This document shows positions 30,001 through 43,838 of a stretch of DNA of 64,000 nucleotides, piece by piece. This DNA comes from Drosophila persimilis (lineage: Eukaryota > Arthropoda > Insecta > Diptera > Drosophilidae): assembly GCF_003286085.1 (NCBI RefSeq), contig NW_020825652.1, positions 1 to 64,000 of the forward strand, given 5' to 3'. How positions within the stretch are numbered: the first letter of the stretch is position 1; every line of letters starts with the position of its first letter. Under the pieces are notes generated by a model that worked only from the letters and a program-made list of their open reading frames with translations, made no database searches and had not been told where the DNA came from. The translations under genes and the position numbers were made by a program.

Positions 30001-30539
30001 AACCCTTTCCTATCTAGGACTTGTATGTATTTGAACCACCGCAACTATATAGCAGCCACGCTCCAGGCAATGTCGCAGAACCGCACTTCTTGGGCTCTAG
30101 CACCAATATGGCACTATAGCCTAAAAAAAGTGGAACCTCCTCAACTATATGGCAGCTGCACTAAAATAGAACCCTTCCCTATCTAGCACTTGTATGTATA
30201 TTCAACCACCGCAACTATATAGCACCCACGCCCCAGGAACGGTGGCAGAGCCGCACTTCTTGGGCTCTTGCACCAATATGGCACTATAGCCCCAAAAAAG
30301 TGGAACCTCCTCAACTATATGGCAGCTGCACTTCAATAGAACCCTTTCCTATCTAGAACTTGCATGTATATTGAACCACCGCAACTATATAGCACCCACT
30401 CTCCAGGAAATGTGGCAGAACCGCACTTCTGGGGCTCTAGCACCAATATGGCACTATAGCTCCAAAAAAGTGGAACCTCCTCAACTATATGACAGCTGCA
30501 CTTCAATAGAACCCTTCGCTATCTAGCACTTGTATGTAT

Positions 30540-33020
30540 ATGGAACCACCGCAACTATATAGCACCCACGCTCCAGGCAATGTTGCAGAACCGCACTTCT
30601 TGGGCTCTAGCACCAATATGGCACTATAGCCACAGAAAAAATGGAACATCCGCAACTATACGGCACCTGCACTTATATAGATCCCTTCCCTGTCCTGCAC
30701 TTGCATGTATATTGAACCACCGCAACTATATAGCACCCACGCTCCAGGAAATGTGGCAGAACCGCACATCTTGGGCACTAGCAACATATGGCACTGTAGC
30801 CCCAGGAAAAATGGAGCCTCCGCAACTAAATGGCACATGCACTTATATATATCCCTTCTCTTTCCAGCACTTGCATTCCTATTGAACCACCGCAACTATA
30901 TAGAACCCACGCTCCAGGAAATGTGGCAGTATCGCATATTTTGGGCATTAGCACCAATATGGCAATATAACCCCAAAAAATTGTAACCCCGCAAATATAT
31001 CGCACCTGCACTTACAGAGAACCGTTCCCTATCCAGCACTTGCATGTATATTGAACCACCGCAACTATATAGCACCCACGCTCCAGAAAATGTGGCAGAA
31101 CCGAATATCTTGGGCACTAGCACCAATATGGCAATATAGCCCCAGAAAAAATGGAATCTCCGCAACTATACGGCACCTGCACTTATATAGAACACTTCCC
31201 TATCTAGCATTTGCATGTATATTGAACCACCGCAGCTATATGGCACCCACGCTCCAGGAAATGTGGCAGAACCGCATATCTTGTGCACTAGCACCAATAT
31301 ATCAGTCTAGCCCCAAAAAAGTGGAACCTCCTCAACTATATGGCAGCTGCACTTCAATAGAACCCTTCCCTATCTAGCACTTGTAGGTATATTGAACCAC
31401 CGCAACTATATAGCACCCACGCTCCAGGAAATATGGCAGAGCCGCACTTCTTGGGCTCTAGCACCAATATATCAGTATAGCCCCAAAAAAGTGGAACCTC
31501 CTCAACTATATGGCAGCTGCACTTCAATAGAACCCTTCCCTATCTAGCACTTTTATGTATATTGAACCACCGCAACTATATAGCACCCACGCTCCAGTAA
31601 ATGTGTCAGAACCGCACATCTTGGCACTAGCAACATATGGCACTGTAACCCCAGGAAAAATGGAATTTCCGCAGCTATATGGCACCTGCACTTATATATT
31701 TCCCTTCCCTATCCAGCACTAGCATGCCTATTGAACCACCGCAACTATATAGCACCCACGCTCCAGGAAATGTGGCAGAACCGCACATCTTAGGCACTAG
31801 CACCAATATGGCACTATAGCCCCAAAAAAGTGGAACCTCCCCAACTATATGGCAGCTGCACTTATATAGAACCCTTCCCTATTTAGGACTTGTATGTATA
31901 TTGAACCACCGCAACTATATAGCATCCACGCTCCAGGAAATGTGGCAGAACCGCACTTCTTGGGCTCTAGCATCAATATGACACTATAGCCACAGAAAAA
32001 ATGGAACATCCGCAACTATACGGCACGTGCACTTATATAGATCCCTTCCCTGCCCAGCACTTGCATGTATATTGAACCACCGCAACTATAAATAGATAAA
32101 TATCAATAGAACCCTTCCCTATCTAGCACTTGTATGTATATTGAACCACCGCCACTATATAGCACCCACGCTCCAGGAAATTTGGCAGAACCGCACATCT
32201 TGGGCACTAGCAACATATGGCACTGTAGCCACAGGAAAAATGGAACGTCCGCAACTATATGGCACACGCACTTATATATATCCCTTCCCTTTCCAGCACT
32301 TGCATGCCTATTGAACCACCGCAACTATATAGATACTATGTGGCAGTATCGCATATTTTGGGCATAAGCACCAATATGGCAATATAACCCCAAAAAAGTG
32401 TAACCCCGCAAAAATATCGCACCTGCACTTACAGAGAAACGTTCCCTATCCAGCACTTGCATGTATATTGAACCACCGCAACTATATAGCACCCACGCTC
32501 CAGGAAATGTCGCAGAGCCGCACTTCTTGGGCTCTAGCACCAATATGGCACTATAGCCTAAAAAAAAGTGGAACCTCCTCAACTATATGGCAGCTGCACT
32601 TATATAGAACCCTTCCCTATCCAGCACTTGCATGTATATTGAACCACCGCAACTATACAGAACCCACGCTCCAGGAAATGTGGCAGAACCGCACTTCTTG
32701 GGCACTAGCACCAATATGGCACTATAGCCCCAGAAAAAATGGAATCTCCGCAACTATACGGCACCTGCACTTATATAGAACACTTCCCTATCTAGCATTT
32801 GCATGTAAATTGAACCAACGCAGCTATATGGCACCTACGCTCCAGGAAATGTTTCAGAACCGAATATCTTGGGCACTAGCACCAATATGGCACTATAGCC
32901 CCAGAAAAAATGGAATCTCCGCAACTATACGGCACCTGCACTTATATAGAACACTTCCCTATCTAGCATTTGCATGTATATTGAACCACCGCAGCTATAT
33001 GGCACCCACGCTCCAGGAAA
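30540..33020 (+). repeat. Copy of the 24.2-26.8 kb satellite segment with two local deletions
   Basis: Variants run parallel to those at 24,246-26,800. The offset is 6,295 bp up to ~32,090 (for example 24531 to 30826, 25380 to 31675), then 6,194 bp (25940 to 32134), then 6,182 bp (26286 to 32468). The two offset changes mark a net 101-bp loss at ~32,090-32,102 and a net 12-bp loss at ~32,331-32,341. Both junctions carry short stretches not found in the parent copy. Confidence 0.75.
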
Positions 33021-36000
33021 TGTAGCAGAACCGCATATCTTGTGCACTAACACCAATATGGCACTATAGCCCCAAAAAAGTGGAAGCTCCTCAACTATAT
33101 GGCAGCTGCACTTCAATAGAACCCTTCCCTATCTAGCACTTGTATGTATATTGAACCACCGCAACTATATAGCACCCACGCTCCAGGAAATGTGGCAGAA
33201 CCGCATATCTTGTGCACTAGCACCAATATGGCACTATAGCCCCAAAAAAGTGGAACCTCCTCAATTATATGGCAGTTGCACTTATATAGAACCCTTCCCT
33301 ATCCAGCACTTGCATTTATATTGAACCACCGCAGCTATATGGCACCCACGCTCCAGGAAATGTGGCAGAACCGCACTTCTTGGGCACTAGCACCAATATG
33401 GCACTATAGCCCCACAAAAGTGGAACCTCCTCCACTATATGGCAGCTGCACTTCAATAGAACCCTTCCCCATCTAGCACTTGTATGTATATTGAACCACC
33501 GCAACTATATAGCACCCACGCTCCAGGAAATATGGCAGAGCCGCACTTCTTGGGCTCTAGCACCAATATATCAGTATAGCCCCAAAAAAGTGGAACCTCC
33601 TCAACTATATGGCAGCTGCACTTCAATAGAACCCTTCCCTATCTAGCACTTTTATGTATATTGAACCACCGCAACTATATAGCACCCACGCTCCAGGAAA
33701 TGTGGCAGAACCGCACTTCTTGGGCACTAGCACCACTATGGCACTGTAGCCCCAGGAAAAATGGAATCTCCGCAGCTATATGGCACGCGCACTTATATAT
33801 ATCCCTTCCCTTTCCAGCACTTGCATGCCTATTGAACCACCGCAACTATATAGAACCCACGCTGCAGGAAATGTGGCAGAACCGCACTTCTTGGGCTCTA
33901 GCATCAATATGACACTATAGCCACAGAAAAAATGGAACATCCGCAACTATACTTATGCACTTATATAGATCCCTTCCCTGCCCAGCACTTGCATGTATAT
34001 TGAAACACCGCAACTATAAAGCACCCAGGCTCCAGGAAATGTGGCAGAACCTCACATCTTGGGCACTAGCACCAATATGGCACTATAGCCTAAAAAAAGT
34101 GGAACCTCCTCAACTATATGGCAGCTGCACTTCAATAGAACCCTTCCCTATCTAGCACTTGTATGTATATTGAACCACCGCCACTATATAGCACCCACGC
34201 TCCAGGAAATGTGGCAGAACCGCACATCTTGGGCACTAGCAACATATGGCACTGTAGCCCCAGGAAAAATGGAACGTCCGCAACTATATGGCACACGCAC
34301 TTATATATATCCCTTCCCTTTCCAGCACTTGCATGCTTATTGAACCACCGCAACTATATAGAACCCACGCTCCAGGAAATGTGGCAGTATCGCATATTTT
34401 GGGCATAAGCACCAATATGGCAATATAACCCCAAAAAAGTGTAACCCCGCAAAAATATCGCACCTGCACTTACAGAGAAACGTTCCCTATCCAGCACTTG
34501 CATGTATATTGAACCACCGCAACTCTATAGCACCCACGCTCCAGGAAATGTGGCAGAACCGCACTTCTTGGGCACTAGCACCAATATGGCACTATAGCCC
34601 CAGAAAAAATGGAATCTCCGCAACTATACGGCACCTGCACTTATATAGAACACTTTTCTATCTAGCATTTGCATGTATATTGAACCACCGCAGCTATATG
34701 GCACCCACGCTCCAGGAAATGTGGCAGAACCGAATATCTTGGGCACTAGCACCAATATGGCAATATAGCCCCAGAAAAAATGGAATCTCCGCAACTATAC
34801 GGCACCTGCACTTATATAGAACACTTCCCTATCTAGCATTTGCATGTATATTGAACCACCGCAGCTATATGGCACCCACGCTCCAGGAAATGTAGCAGAA
34901 CCGCATATCTTGTGCACTAGCACCAATATGGCACTATAGCCCCAAAAAAGTGGAACCTCCTCAACTATATGGCAGCTGCACTTCAATAGAACCCTTCCCT
35001 ATCTAGCACTTGTATGTATATTGAACCACCGCAACTATATAGCACCCACGCTCCAGGAAATGTGGCAGAACCGCATATCTTGTGCACTAGCACCAATATG
35101 GCACTATAGCCCCAAAAAAGTGGAACCTCCTCAATTATATGGCAGCTGCACTTATATAGAACCCTTCCCTATCCAGCACTTGCATTTATTTTGAACCACC
35201 GCAGCTATATGGCACCCACGCTCCAGGAAATGTGGCAGTATCGCATATTTTGGGCATAAGCACCAATATGGCAATATAACCCCAAAAAAGTGTAACCCCG
35301 CAAAAATATCGCACCTGCACTTACAGAGAAACGTTCCCTATCCAGCACTTGCATGTATATTGAACCACCGCAACTAAATAGCACCCACGCTCCAGGAAAT
35401 GTGGCAGAACCGCACTTCTTGGGCACTAGCACCAATATGGCACTATAGCCCCAGAAAAAATAGAATCTCCGCAACTATACGGCACCTGCACTTATATAGA
35501 ACACTTCCCTATCTAGCATTTGCATGTATATTGAACCACCGCAGCTATATGGCACCCACGCTCCAGGAAATGTGGCAGAACCGAATATCTTGGGCACTAG
35601 CACCAATATGGCAATATAGCCCCAGAAAAAATGGAATCTCCGCAACTATACGGCACCTGCACTTATATAGAACACTTCCCCATCTAGCATTTGCATGTAT
35701 ATTGAACCACCGCAGCTATATGGCACCCACGCTCCAGGAAATGTAGCAGAACCGCATATCTTGTGCACTAACACCAATATGGCACTATAGCCCCAAAAAA
35801 GTGGAACCTCCTCAACTATATGGCAGCTGCACTTCAATAGAACCCTTCCCTATCTAGCACTTGTATGTATATTGAACCACCGCAACTATATAGCACCCAC
35901 GCTCCAGGAAATGTGGCAGAACCGCATATCTTGTGCACTAGCACCAATATGGCACTATAGCCCCAAAAAAGTGGAACCTCCTCAATTATATGGCAGCTGC

Positions 36001-36173
36001 ACTTATATAGAACACTTTCCTATCCAGCACATGCATTTATATTGAACCACCGCAGCTATATGGCACCCACGCTCCAGGAAATGTGGCAGAACCGCATATC
36101 TTGTGCACTAACACCAATATGGCACTATAGCCCCACAAAAGTGGAACCTCCTCCACTATATGGCAGCTGCACT

Positions 36174-39100
36174 TCAATAGAACCCTTCCCTATCTAGCAC
36201 TTGTATGTATATTGAACCACCGCAACTATATACCACCCACGCTCCAGGAAATATGGCAGAGCCGCACTTCTTGGGCTCTAGAACCAATATATCAGTATAG
36301 CCCCAAAAAAGTGGAACCTCCTCAACTATATGGCAGCTGCACTTCAATAGAACCCTTCCCTTTCTAGCACTTTTATGTATATTGAACCATCGCAACTATA
36401 TAGCACCCACGCTCCAGGACATGTGGCAGAACCGCACATCTTGGCACTAGCAACATATGGCACTGTAGCGCCAGGAAAAATGGAATCTCCGCAGCTATAT
36501 GGCACCTGCACTTATATATTGCCCTTCCCTATCCAGCACTAGCATGCCTATTGTACCACCGCAACTATATAGAACCCACGCTCCAGGAAATGTGGCAGTA
36601 TCGCATATTTTGGGCATAAGCACCAATATGGCAATATAACCCCAAAAAAGTGTAACCCCGCAAAAATATCGCACCTGCACTTACAGAGAAACCTTCCCTA
36701 TCCAGCACTTGCATGTATATTGAACCACCGCAACTATATAGCACCCACGCTCCAGGAAATGTGGCAGAACCGCACTTCTTGGGCACTAGCACCAATATAT
36801 ATAGGGCACTATAGCCTAAAAAAAGTGGAACCTCCTCAACTATATAGCAGCTGCACTTATATAGAACCGTTCCCTATCCAGCACTTGCATGTATATTGAA
36901 CCACCGTAACTATATAGCACCCACGCTCCAGGAAATGTGGCAGAACCGCACTTCTTGGGCACTAGCACCAATATGGCACTAAAGCCCCAGAAAAAATGGA
37001 ATCTCCGCAACTATACGGCACATGCACTTATATAGAACACTTCCCTATCTAGCATTTGCATGTATATTGAACCACCGCAGCTATATGGCACCCACGCTCC
37101 AGGAAATGTGGCAGAACCGCATATCTTGTGCAATAGCACCAATATGGTACTATAGCCCCAAAAAAGTGGAAACTTCTCAATTATATGGCAGCTGCACTTA
37201 TATAGATCCCTTCCCTGTCCAGCACTTGCATGTATATTGAACCACCGCAACTAAATAGCACCCACGCTCCAGGAAATGACGCAGAACCGCACTTCTTGGG
37301 CTCTAGCACCAATATGGCACTATAGCCTCCTCCACTATATGGCAGCTGCACTTATATAGATCCCTTCCCTGTCCAGCACTTGCATGTATATTGAACCACG
37401 GCAACTATATAGCACCCACGCTCCAGGAAATGTCGCAGAACCGCACTTCTTGGACTCTAGCACCAATATGGCACTATAGCCTAAAAAAAGTGGAACCTCC
37501 TCAACTATATGGCAGCTGCACTTATATAGAACCCTTCCCTATCTAGGACTTGTATGTATATTGAACCACCGCAACTATATAGCATCCACGCTCCAGGAAA
37601 TGTGGCAGAACCGCACTTCTTGGGCTCTAGCATCAATATGACACTATAGCCACAGAAAAAATGGAACATCCGCAACTATACGGCACGTGCACTTATATAG
37701 ATCCCTTCCCTGCCCAGCACTTGCATGTATATTGAACCACCGCAACTATAAAGCACCCACGCTCCAGGAAATGTGGCAGAACCTCACATCTTGGGCACTA
37801 GCACCAATATGGCACTATAGCCTTAAAAAAGTGGAACCTCCTCAACTATATGGCAGCTGCACTTCAATAGAACCCTTCCCTATCTAGCACTTGTATGTAT
37901 ATTGAACCACCGCCACTATATAGAACCCACGCTCAAGGAAATGTGGCAGAACCGCACATCTTGGGCACTAGCAACATATGGCACTGTAGCCCCAGGAAAA
38001 ATGGAACGTCCGCAACTATATGGCACACGCACTTATATATATCCCTTCCCTTTCCAGCACTTGCATGCCTATTGAACCACCGCAACTATATAGAACCCAC
38101 GCTCCACGAAATGTGGCAGTATCGCATATTTTGGGCAGAAGCACCAATATGGCAATATAACCCCAAAAAAGTGTAACCCCGCAAAAATATCGCACCTGTA
38201 CTTACAGAGAAACGTTCCCTATCCAGCACTTGCATGTATATTGAACCACCGCAACTATATAGCACCCACGCTCCAGGAAATGTGGCAGAACCGCACTTCT
38301 TGGGCACTAGCACCAATATGGCACTATAGCCCCAGAAAAAATGGAAGCTCCGCAACTATACGGCACCTGCACTTATATAGAACACTTCCCTATCCAGCAC
38401 TTGCATGTATATTGAACCACCGCAACTATATAGCACCCACGCTCCAGGAAATGTGGCAGAACCGCATATCTTGGGCACTAGCACCAATATGGCACTATAG
38501 CCTTAAAAAAGTGGAACCTCCTCAACTATATGGCAGCTGCACTTCAATAGAACCCTTCCCTATCTAGCACTTGTATGTATATTGAACCACCGCCACTATA
38601 TAGAACCCACGCTCAAGGAAATGTGGCAGAACCGCACATCTTGGGCACTAGCAACATATGGCACTGTAGCCCCAGGAAAAATGGAACGTCCGCAACTATA
38701 TGGCACACGCACTTATATATATCCCTTCCCTTTCCAGCACTTGCATGCCTATTGAACCACCGCAACTATATAGAACCCACGCTCCACGAAATGTGGCAGT
38801 ATCGCATATTTTGGGCAGAAGCACCAATATGGCAATATAACCCCAAAAAAGTGTAACCCCGCAAAAATATCGCACCTGTACTTACAGAGAAACGTTCCCT
38901 ATCCAGCACTTGCATGTATATTGAACCACCGCAACTATATAGCACCCACGCTCCAGGAAATGTGGCAGAACCGCACTTCTTGGGCACTAGCACCAATATG
39001 GCACTATAGCCTAAAAAAAAGTGGAACCTCCTCAACTATATGGCAGCTGCACTTATATAGAACCCTTCCCTATCCAGCACTTCCATTTATATTGAACCAC

Positions 39101-42100
39101 CGCAGCTATATGGCACCCACGCTCCAGGAAATGTGGCAGAACCGCATATCTTGGGCACTAGCACCAATATGGCACTATAGCCCCAAAAAAGTGGAACCTC
39201 CTCAATTATATGGCAGCTGCACTTATATAGAACCCTTCCCTATCCAGCACTTGCATTTATATTGAACCACCGCAGCTATATGGCACCCATGCTCCAGGAA
39301 ATGTGGCAGAACCGCATATCTTGTGCACTAGCACCAATATGGCACTATAGCCCCACAAAAGTGGAACCTCCTCCACTATATGGCAGCTGCACTTCAATAG
39401 AACCCTTCCCTATCTAGCACTTGTATGTATATTGAACCACCGCAACTATATAGCACCCACGCTCCAGGAAATATGGCAGAGCCGCACTTCTTGGGCTCTA
39501 GCAGCAATATATCAGTATAGCCCCAAAAAAGTGGAACCTCCTCAACTATATGGCAGCTGCACTTCAATAGAACCCTTCCCTATCTAGCACTTTTATGTAT
39601 ATTTAACCACCGCAACTATATAGCACCCACGCTCCAGGAAATGTGGCAGAACCGCACATCTTGGCACTAGCAACATATGGCACTGTAGCCCCAGGAAAAA
39701 TGGAATCTCCGCAGCTATATAGCACCTGCACTTATATATTGCCCTTCCCTATCCAGCACTAGTATGTATATTGAACCACCGCAACTATATAGCACCCACG
39801 CTCCAGGAAATGTGGCAGAACCGCACATCTTGGGCACTAGCACCAATATGGCACTATAGCCCCAAAAAAGTGGAACCTCCTCAACTATATGGCAGCTGCA
39901 CTTCAATAGAACCCTTCCCTATCTAGCACTTGTATGTATATTGAACCACCGCAACTATATAGCACCCACGCTCCAGGAAATGTGGCAGAACCGCATATCT
40001 TGTGCACTAGCACCAATATGGCACTATAGCCCCAAAAAAGTGGAACCTCCTCAATTATATGGCAGCTGCACTTATATAGAACCCTTCCCTATCCAGCACT
40101 TGCATTTATTTTGAACCACCGCAGCTATATGGCACCCACGCTCCAGGAAATGTGGCAGAACCGCATATCTTGTGCACTAACACCAATATGGCACTATAGC
40201 CCCACAAAAGTGGAACCTCCTCCACTATATGGCAGCTGCACTTCAATAGAACCCTTCCCTATCTAGCACTTGTATGTATATTGAACCACCGCAACTATAT
40301 ACCACCCACGCTCCAGGAAATATGGCAGAGCCGCACTTCTTGGGCTCTCGAACCAATATATCAGTATAGCCCCAAAAAAGTGGAACCTCCTCAACTATAT
40401 GGCAGCTGCACTTCAATAGAACCCTTCCCTTTCTAGCACTTTTATGTATATTGAACCATCGCAACTATATAGCACCCACGCTCCAGGACATGTGGCAGAA
40501 CCGCACATCTTGGCACTAGCAACATATGGCACTGTAACCCCAGGAAAAATGGAACCTCCGCAGCTATATGGGACCTGCACTTATATATTGCCCTTCCCTA
40601 TCCAGCACTAGCATGCCTATTGTACCACCGCAACTATATAGAACCCACGCTCCAGGAAATGTGGCAGTATCGCATATTTTGGGCATAAGCACCAATATGG
40701 CAATATAACCCCAAAAAAGTGTAACCCCGCAAAAATATCGCACCTGCACTTACAGAGAAACGTTCCCTATCCAGCACTTGCATGTATATTGAACCACCGC
40801 AACTATATAGCACCCACGCTCCAGGAAATGTGGCAGAACCGCACTTATTGGGCACTAGCACCAATATGGCACAATAGCCCCAGAAAAAATGGAATCTCCG
40901 CAACTATACGGCACCTGCACTTATATAGAACACTTCCCTATCTAGCATTTGCATGTATATTGAACCACCGCAGCTATATGGCACCCACGCTCCAGGAAAT
41001 GTGGCAGAACCGAATATCTTGGGCACTAGCACCAATATGGCAATATAGCCCCAGAAAAAATGGAATCTCCGCAACTATACGGCACCTGCACTTATATAGA
41101 ACACTTCCCTATCTAGCATTTGCATGTATATTGAACCACCGCAGCTATATTGCACCCACGCTCCAGGAAATGTAGCAGAACCGCATATCTTGTGCACTAA
41201 CACCAATATGGCACTATAGCCCCAAAAAAGTGGAACCTCCTCAACTATATGGCAGCTGCACTTCAATAGAACCCTTCCCTATCTAGCACTTGTATGTATA
41301 TTGAACCACCGCAACTATATAGCACCCACGCTCCAGGAAATGTGGCAGAACCGCATATCTTGTGCACTAGCACCAATATGGCACTATAGCCCCAAAAAAG
41401 TGGAACCTCCTCAATTATATGGCAGCTGCACTTATATAGAACACTTTCCTATCCAGCACATGCATTTATATTGAACCACCGCAGCTATATGGCACCCACG
41501 CTCCAGGAAATGTGGCAGAACCGCATATCTTGTGCACTAACACCAATATGGCACTATAGCCCCACAAAAGTGGAACCTCCTCCACTATATGGCAGCTGCA
41601 CTTCAATAGAACCCTTCCCTATCTAGCACTTGTATGTATATTGAACCACCGCAACTATATACCACCCACGCTCCAGGAAATATGGCAGAGCCGCACTTCT
41701 TGGGCTCTAGAACCAATATATCAGTATAGCCCCAAAAAAGTGGAACCTCCTCAACTATATGGCAGCTGCACTTCAATAGAACCCTTCCCTTTCTAGCACT
41801 TTTATGTATATTGAACCATCGCAACTATATAGCACCCACGCTCCAGGACATGTGGCAGAACCGCACATCTTGGCACTAGCAACATATGGCACTGTAGCGC
41901 CAGGAAAAATGGAATCTCCGCAGCTATATGGCACCTGCACTTATAAATTGCCCTTCCCTATCCAGCACTAGCATGCCTATTGTACCACCGCAACTATATA
42001 GAACCCACGCTCCAGGAAATGTGGCAGTATCGCATATTTTGGGCATAAGCACCAATATGGCAATATAACCCCAAAAAAGTGTAACCCCGCAAAAATATCG

Positions 42101-43838
42101 CACCTGCACTTACAGAGAAACGTTCCCTATCCAGCACTTGCATGTATATTGAACCACCGCAACTATATAGCACCCACGCTCCAGGAAATGTGGCAGAACC
42201 GCACTTATTGGGCACTAGCACCAATATGGCACTATAGCCCCAGAAAAAATGGAATCTCCGCAACTATACGGCACCTGCACTTATATAGAACACTTCCCTA
42301 TCTAGCATTTGCATGTATATTGAACCACCGCAGCTATATGGCACCCACGCTCCAGGAAATGTGGCAGAACCGCATATCTTGTGCAATAGCACCAATATGG
42401 TACTATAGCCCCAAAAAAGTGGAACCTTCTCAATTATATGGCAGCTGCACTTATATAGATCCCTTCCCTGTGCAGCACTTGCATGTATATTGAACCACCG
42501 CAACTATATAGCACCCACGCTCCAGGAAATGACGCAGAACCGCACTTCTTGGGCTCTAGCACCAATATGGCACTATAGCCTCCTCCACTATATGGCAGCT
42601 GCACTTATATAGATCCCTTCCCTGTCCAGCACTTGCATGTATATTGAACCACGGCAACTATATAGCACCCACGCTCCAGGAAATGTCGCAGAACCGCACT
42701 TCTTGGACTCTAGCACCAATATGGCACTATAGCCTAAAAAAAGTGGAACCTCCTCAACTGTATGGCAGCTGCACTTATATAGAACCCTTCCCTATCTAGG
42801 ACTTGAATGTATATTGAACCACCGCAACTATATAGCATCCACGCTCCAGGAAATGTGGCAGAGCCGCACTTCTTGGGCTCTAGCATCAATATGACACTAT
42901 AGCCACAGAAAAAATGGAACATCCGCAACTATACGGCACGTGCACTTATATAGATCCCTTCCCTGCCCAGCACTTGCATGTATATTGAACCACCGCAACT
43001 ATAAAGCACCCACGCTCCAGGAAATGTGGCAGAACCTCACATCTTGGGCACTAGCACCAATATGGCACTATAGCCTTAAAAAAGTGGAACCTCCTCAACT
43101 ATATGGCAGCTGCACTTCAATAGAACCCTTCCCTATCTAGCACTTGTATGTATATTGAACCACCGCCACTATATAGAACCCACGCTCAAGGAAATGTGGC
43201 AGAACCGCACATCTTGGGCACTAGCAACATATGGCACTGTAGCCCCAGGAAAAATGGAACGTCCGCAACTATATGGCACACGCACTTATATATATCCCTT
43301 CCCTTTCCAGCACTTGCATGCCTATTGAACCACCGCAACTATATAGAACCCACGCTCCACGAAATGTGGCAGTATCGCATATTTTGGGCAGAAGCACCAA
43401 TATGGCAATATAACCCCAAAAAAGTGTAACCCCGCAAAAATATCGCACCTGTACTTACAGAGAAACGTTCCCTATCCAGCACTTGCATGTATATTGAACC
43501 ACCGCAACTATATAGCACCCACGCTCCAGGAAATGTGGCAGAACCGCACTTCTTGGGCACTAGCACCAATATGGCACTATAGCCCCAGAAAAAATGGAAG
43601 CTCCGCAACTATACGGCACCTGCACTTATATAGAACACTTCCCTATCCAGCACTTGCATGTATATTGAACCACCGCAACTATATAGCACCCACGCTCCAG
43701 GAAATGTGGCAGAACCGCACTTTTTGGGCTCTAGCACCAATATGGCACTATAGCCTTAAAAAAGTGGAACCTCCTCAACTATATGGCAGCTGCACTTATA
43801 TAGAACCCTTCCCTATCCAGCACTTCCATTTATATTGA
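36174..43838 (+). repeat. Zone II duplications with periods 1,360, 4,069 and 5,253/5,429 bp
   Basis: The stretch 36,174-36,780 recurs at 40,243 (offset 4,069) and 41,603 (offset 5,429), the latter two 1,360 bp apart, which equals eight 170-bp monomers. From ~36,960 to ~38,460 the match with 42,213-43,713 continues at offset 5,253, so one copy gained or lost a 176-bp monomer at ~36,790-36,960. That spot holds the unusual CAATATATATAGGGCAC sequence. Confidence 0.75.
37800..39008 (+). repeat. 680-bp tandem duplication (four monomers)
   Basis: The stretch ~37,800-38,328 is repeated at ~38,480-39,008 with an offset of exactly 680 bp. Markers are GCCTTAAAAAAGTGG, CACGCTCAAGGAAATG, CTCCACGAAATG and GGGCAGAAGCACC. 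The two copies then diverge at the end of the second module, GCCCCAGAAAAAATGG against GCCTAAAAAAAAGTGG. Confidence 0.75.
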
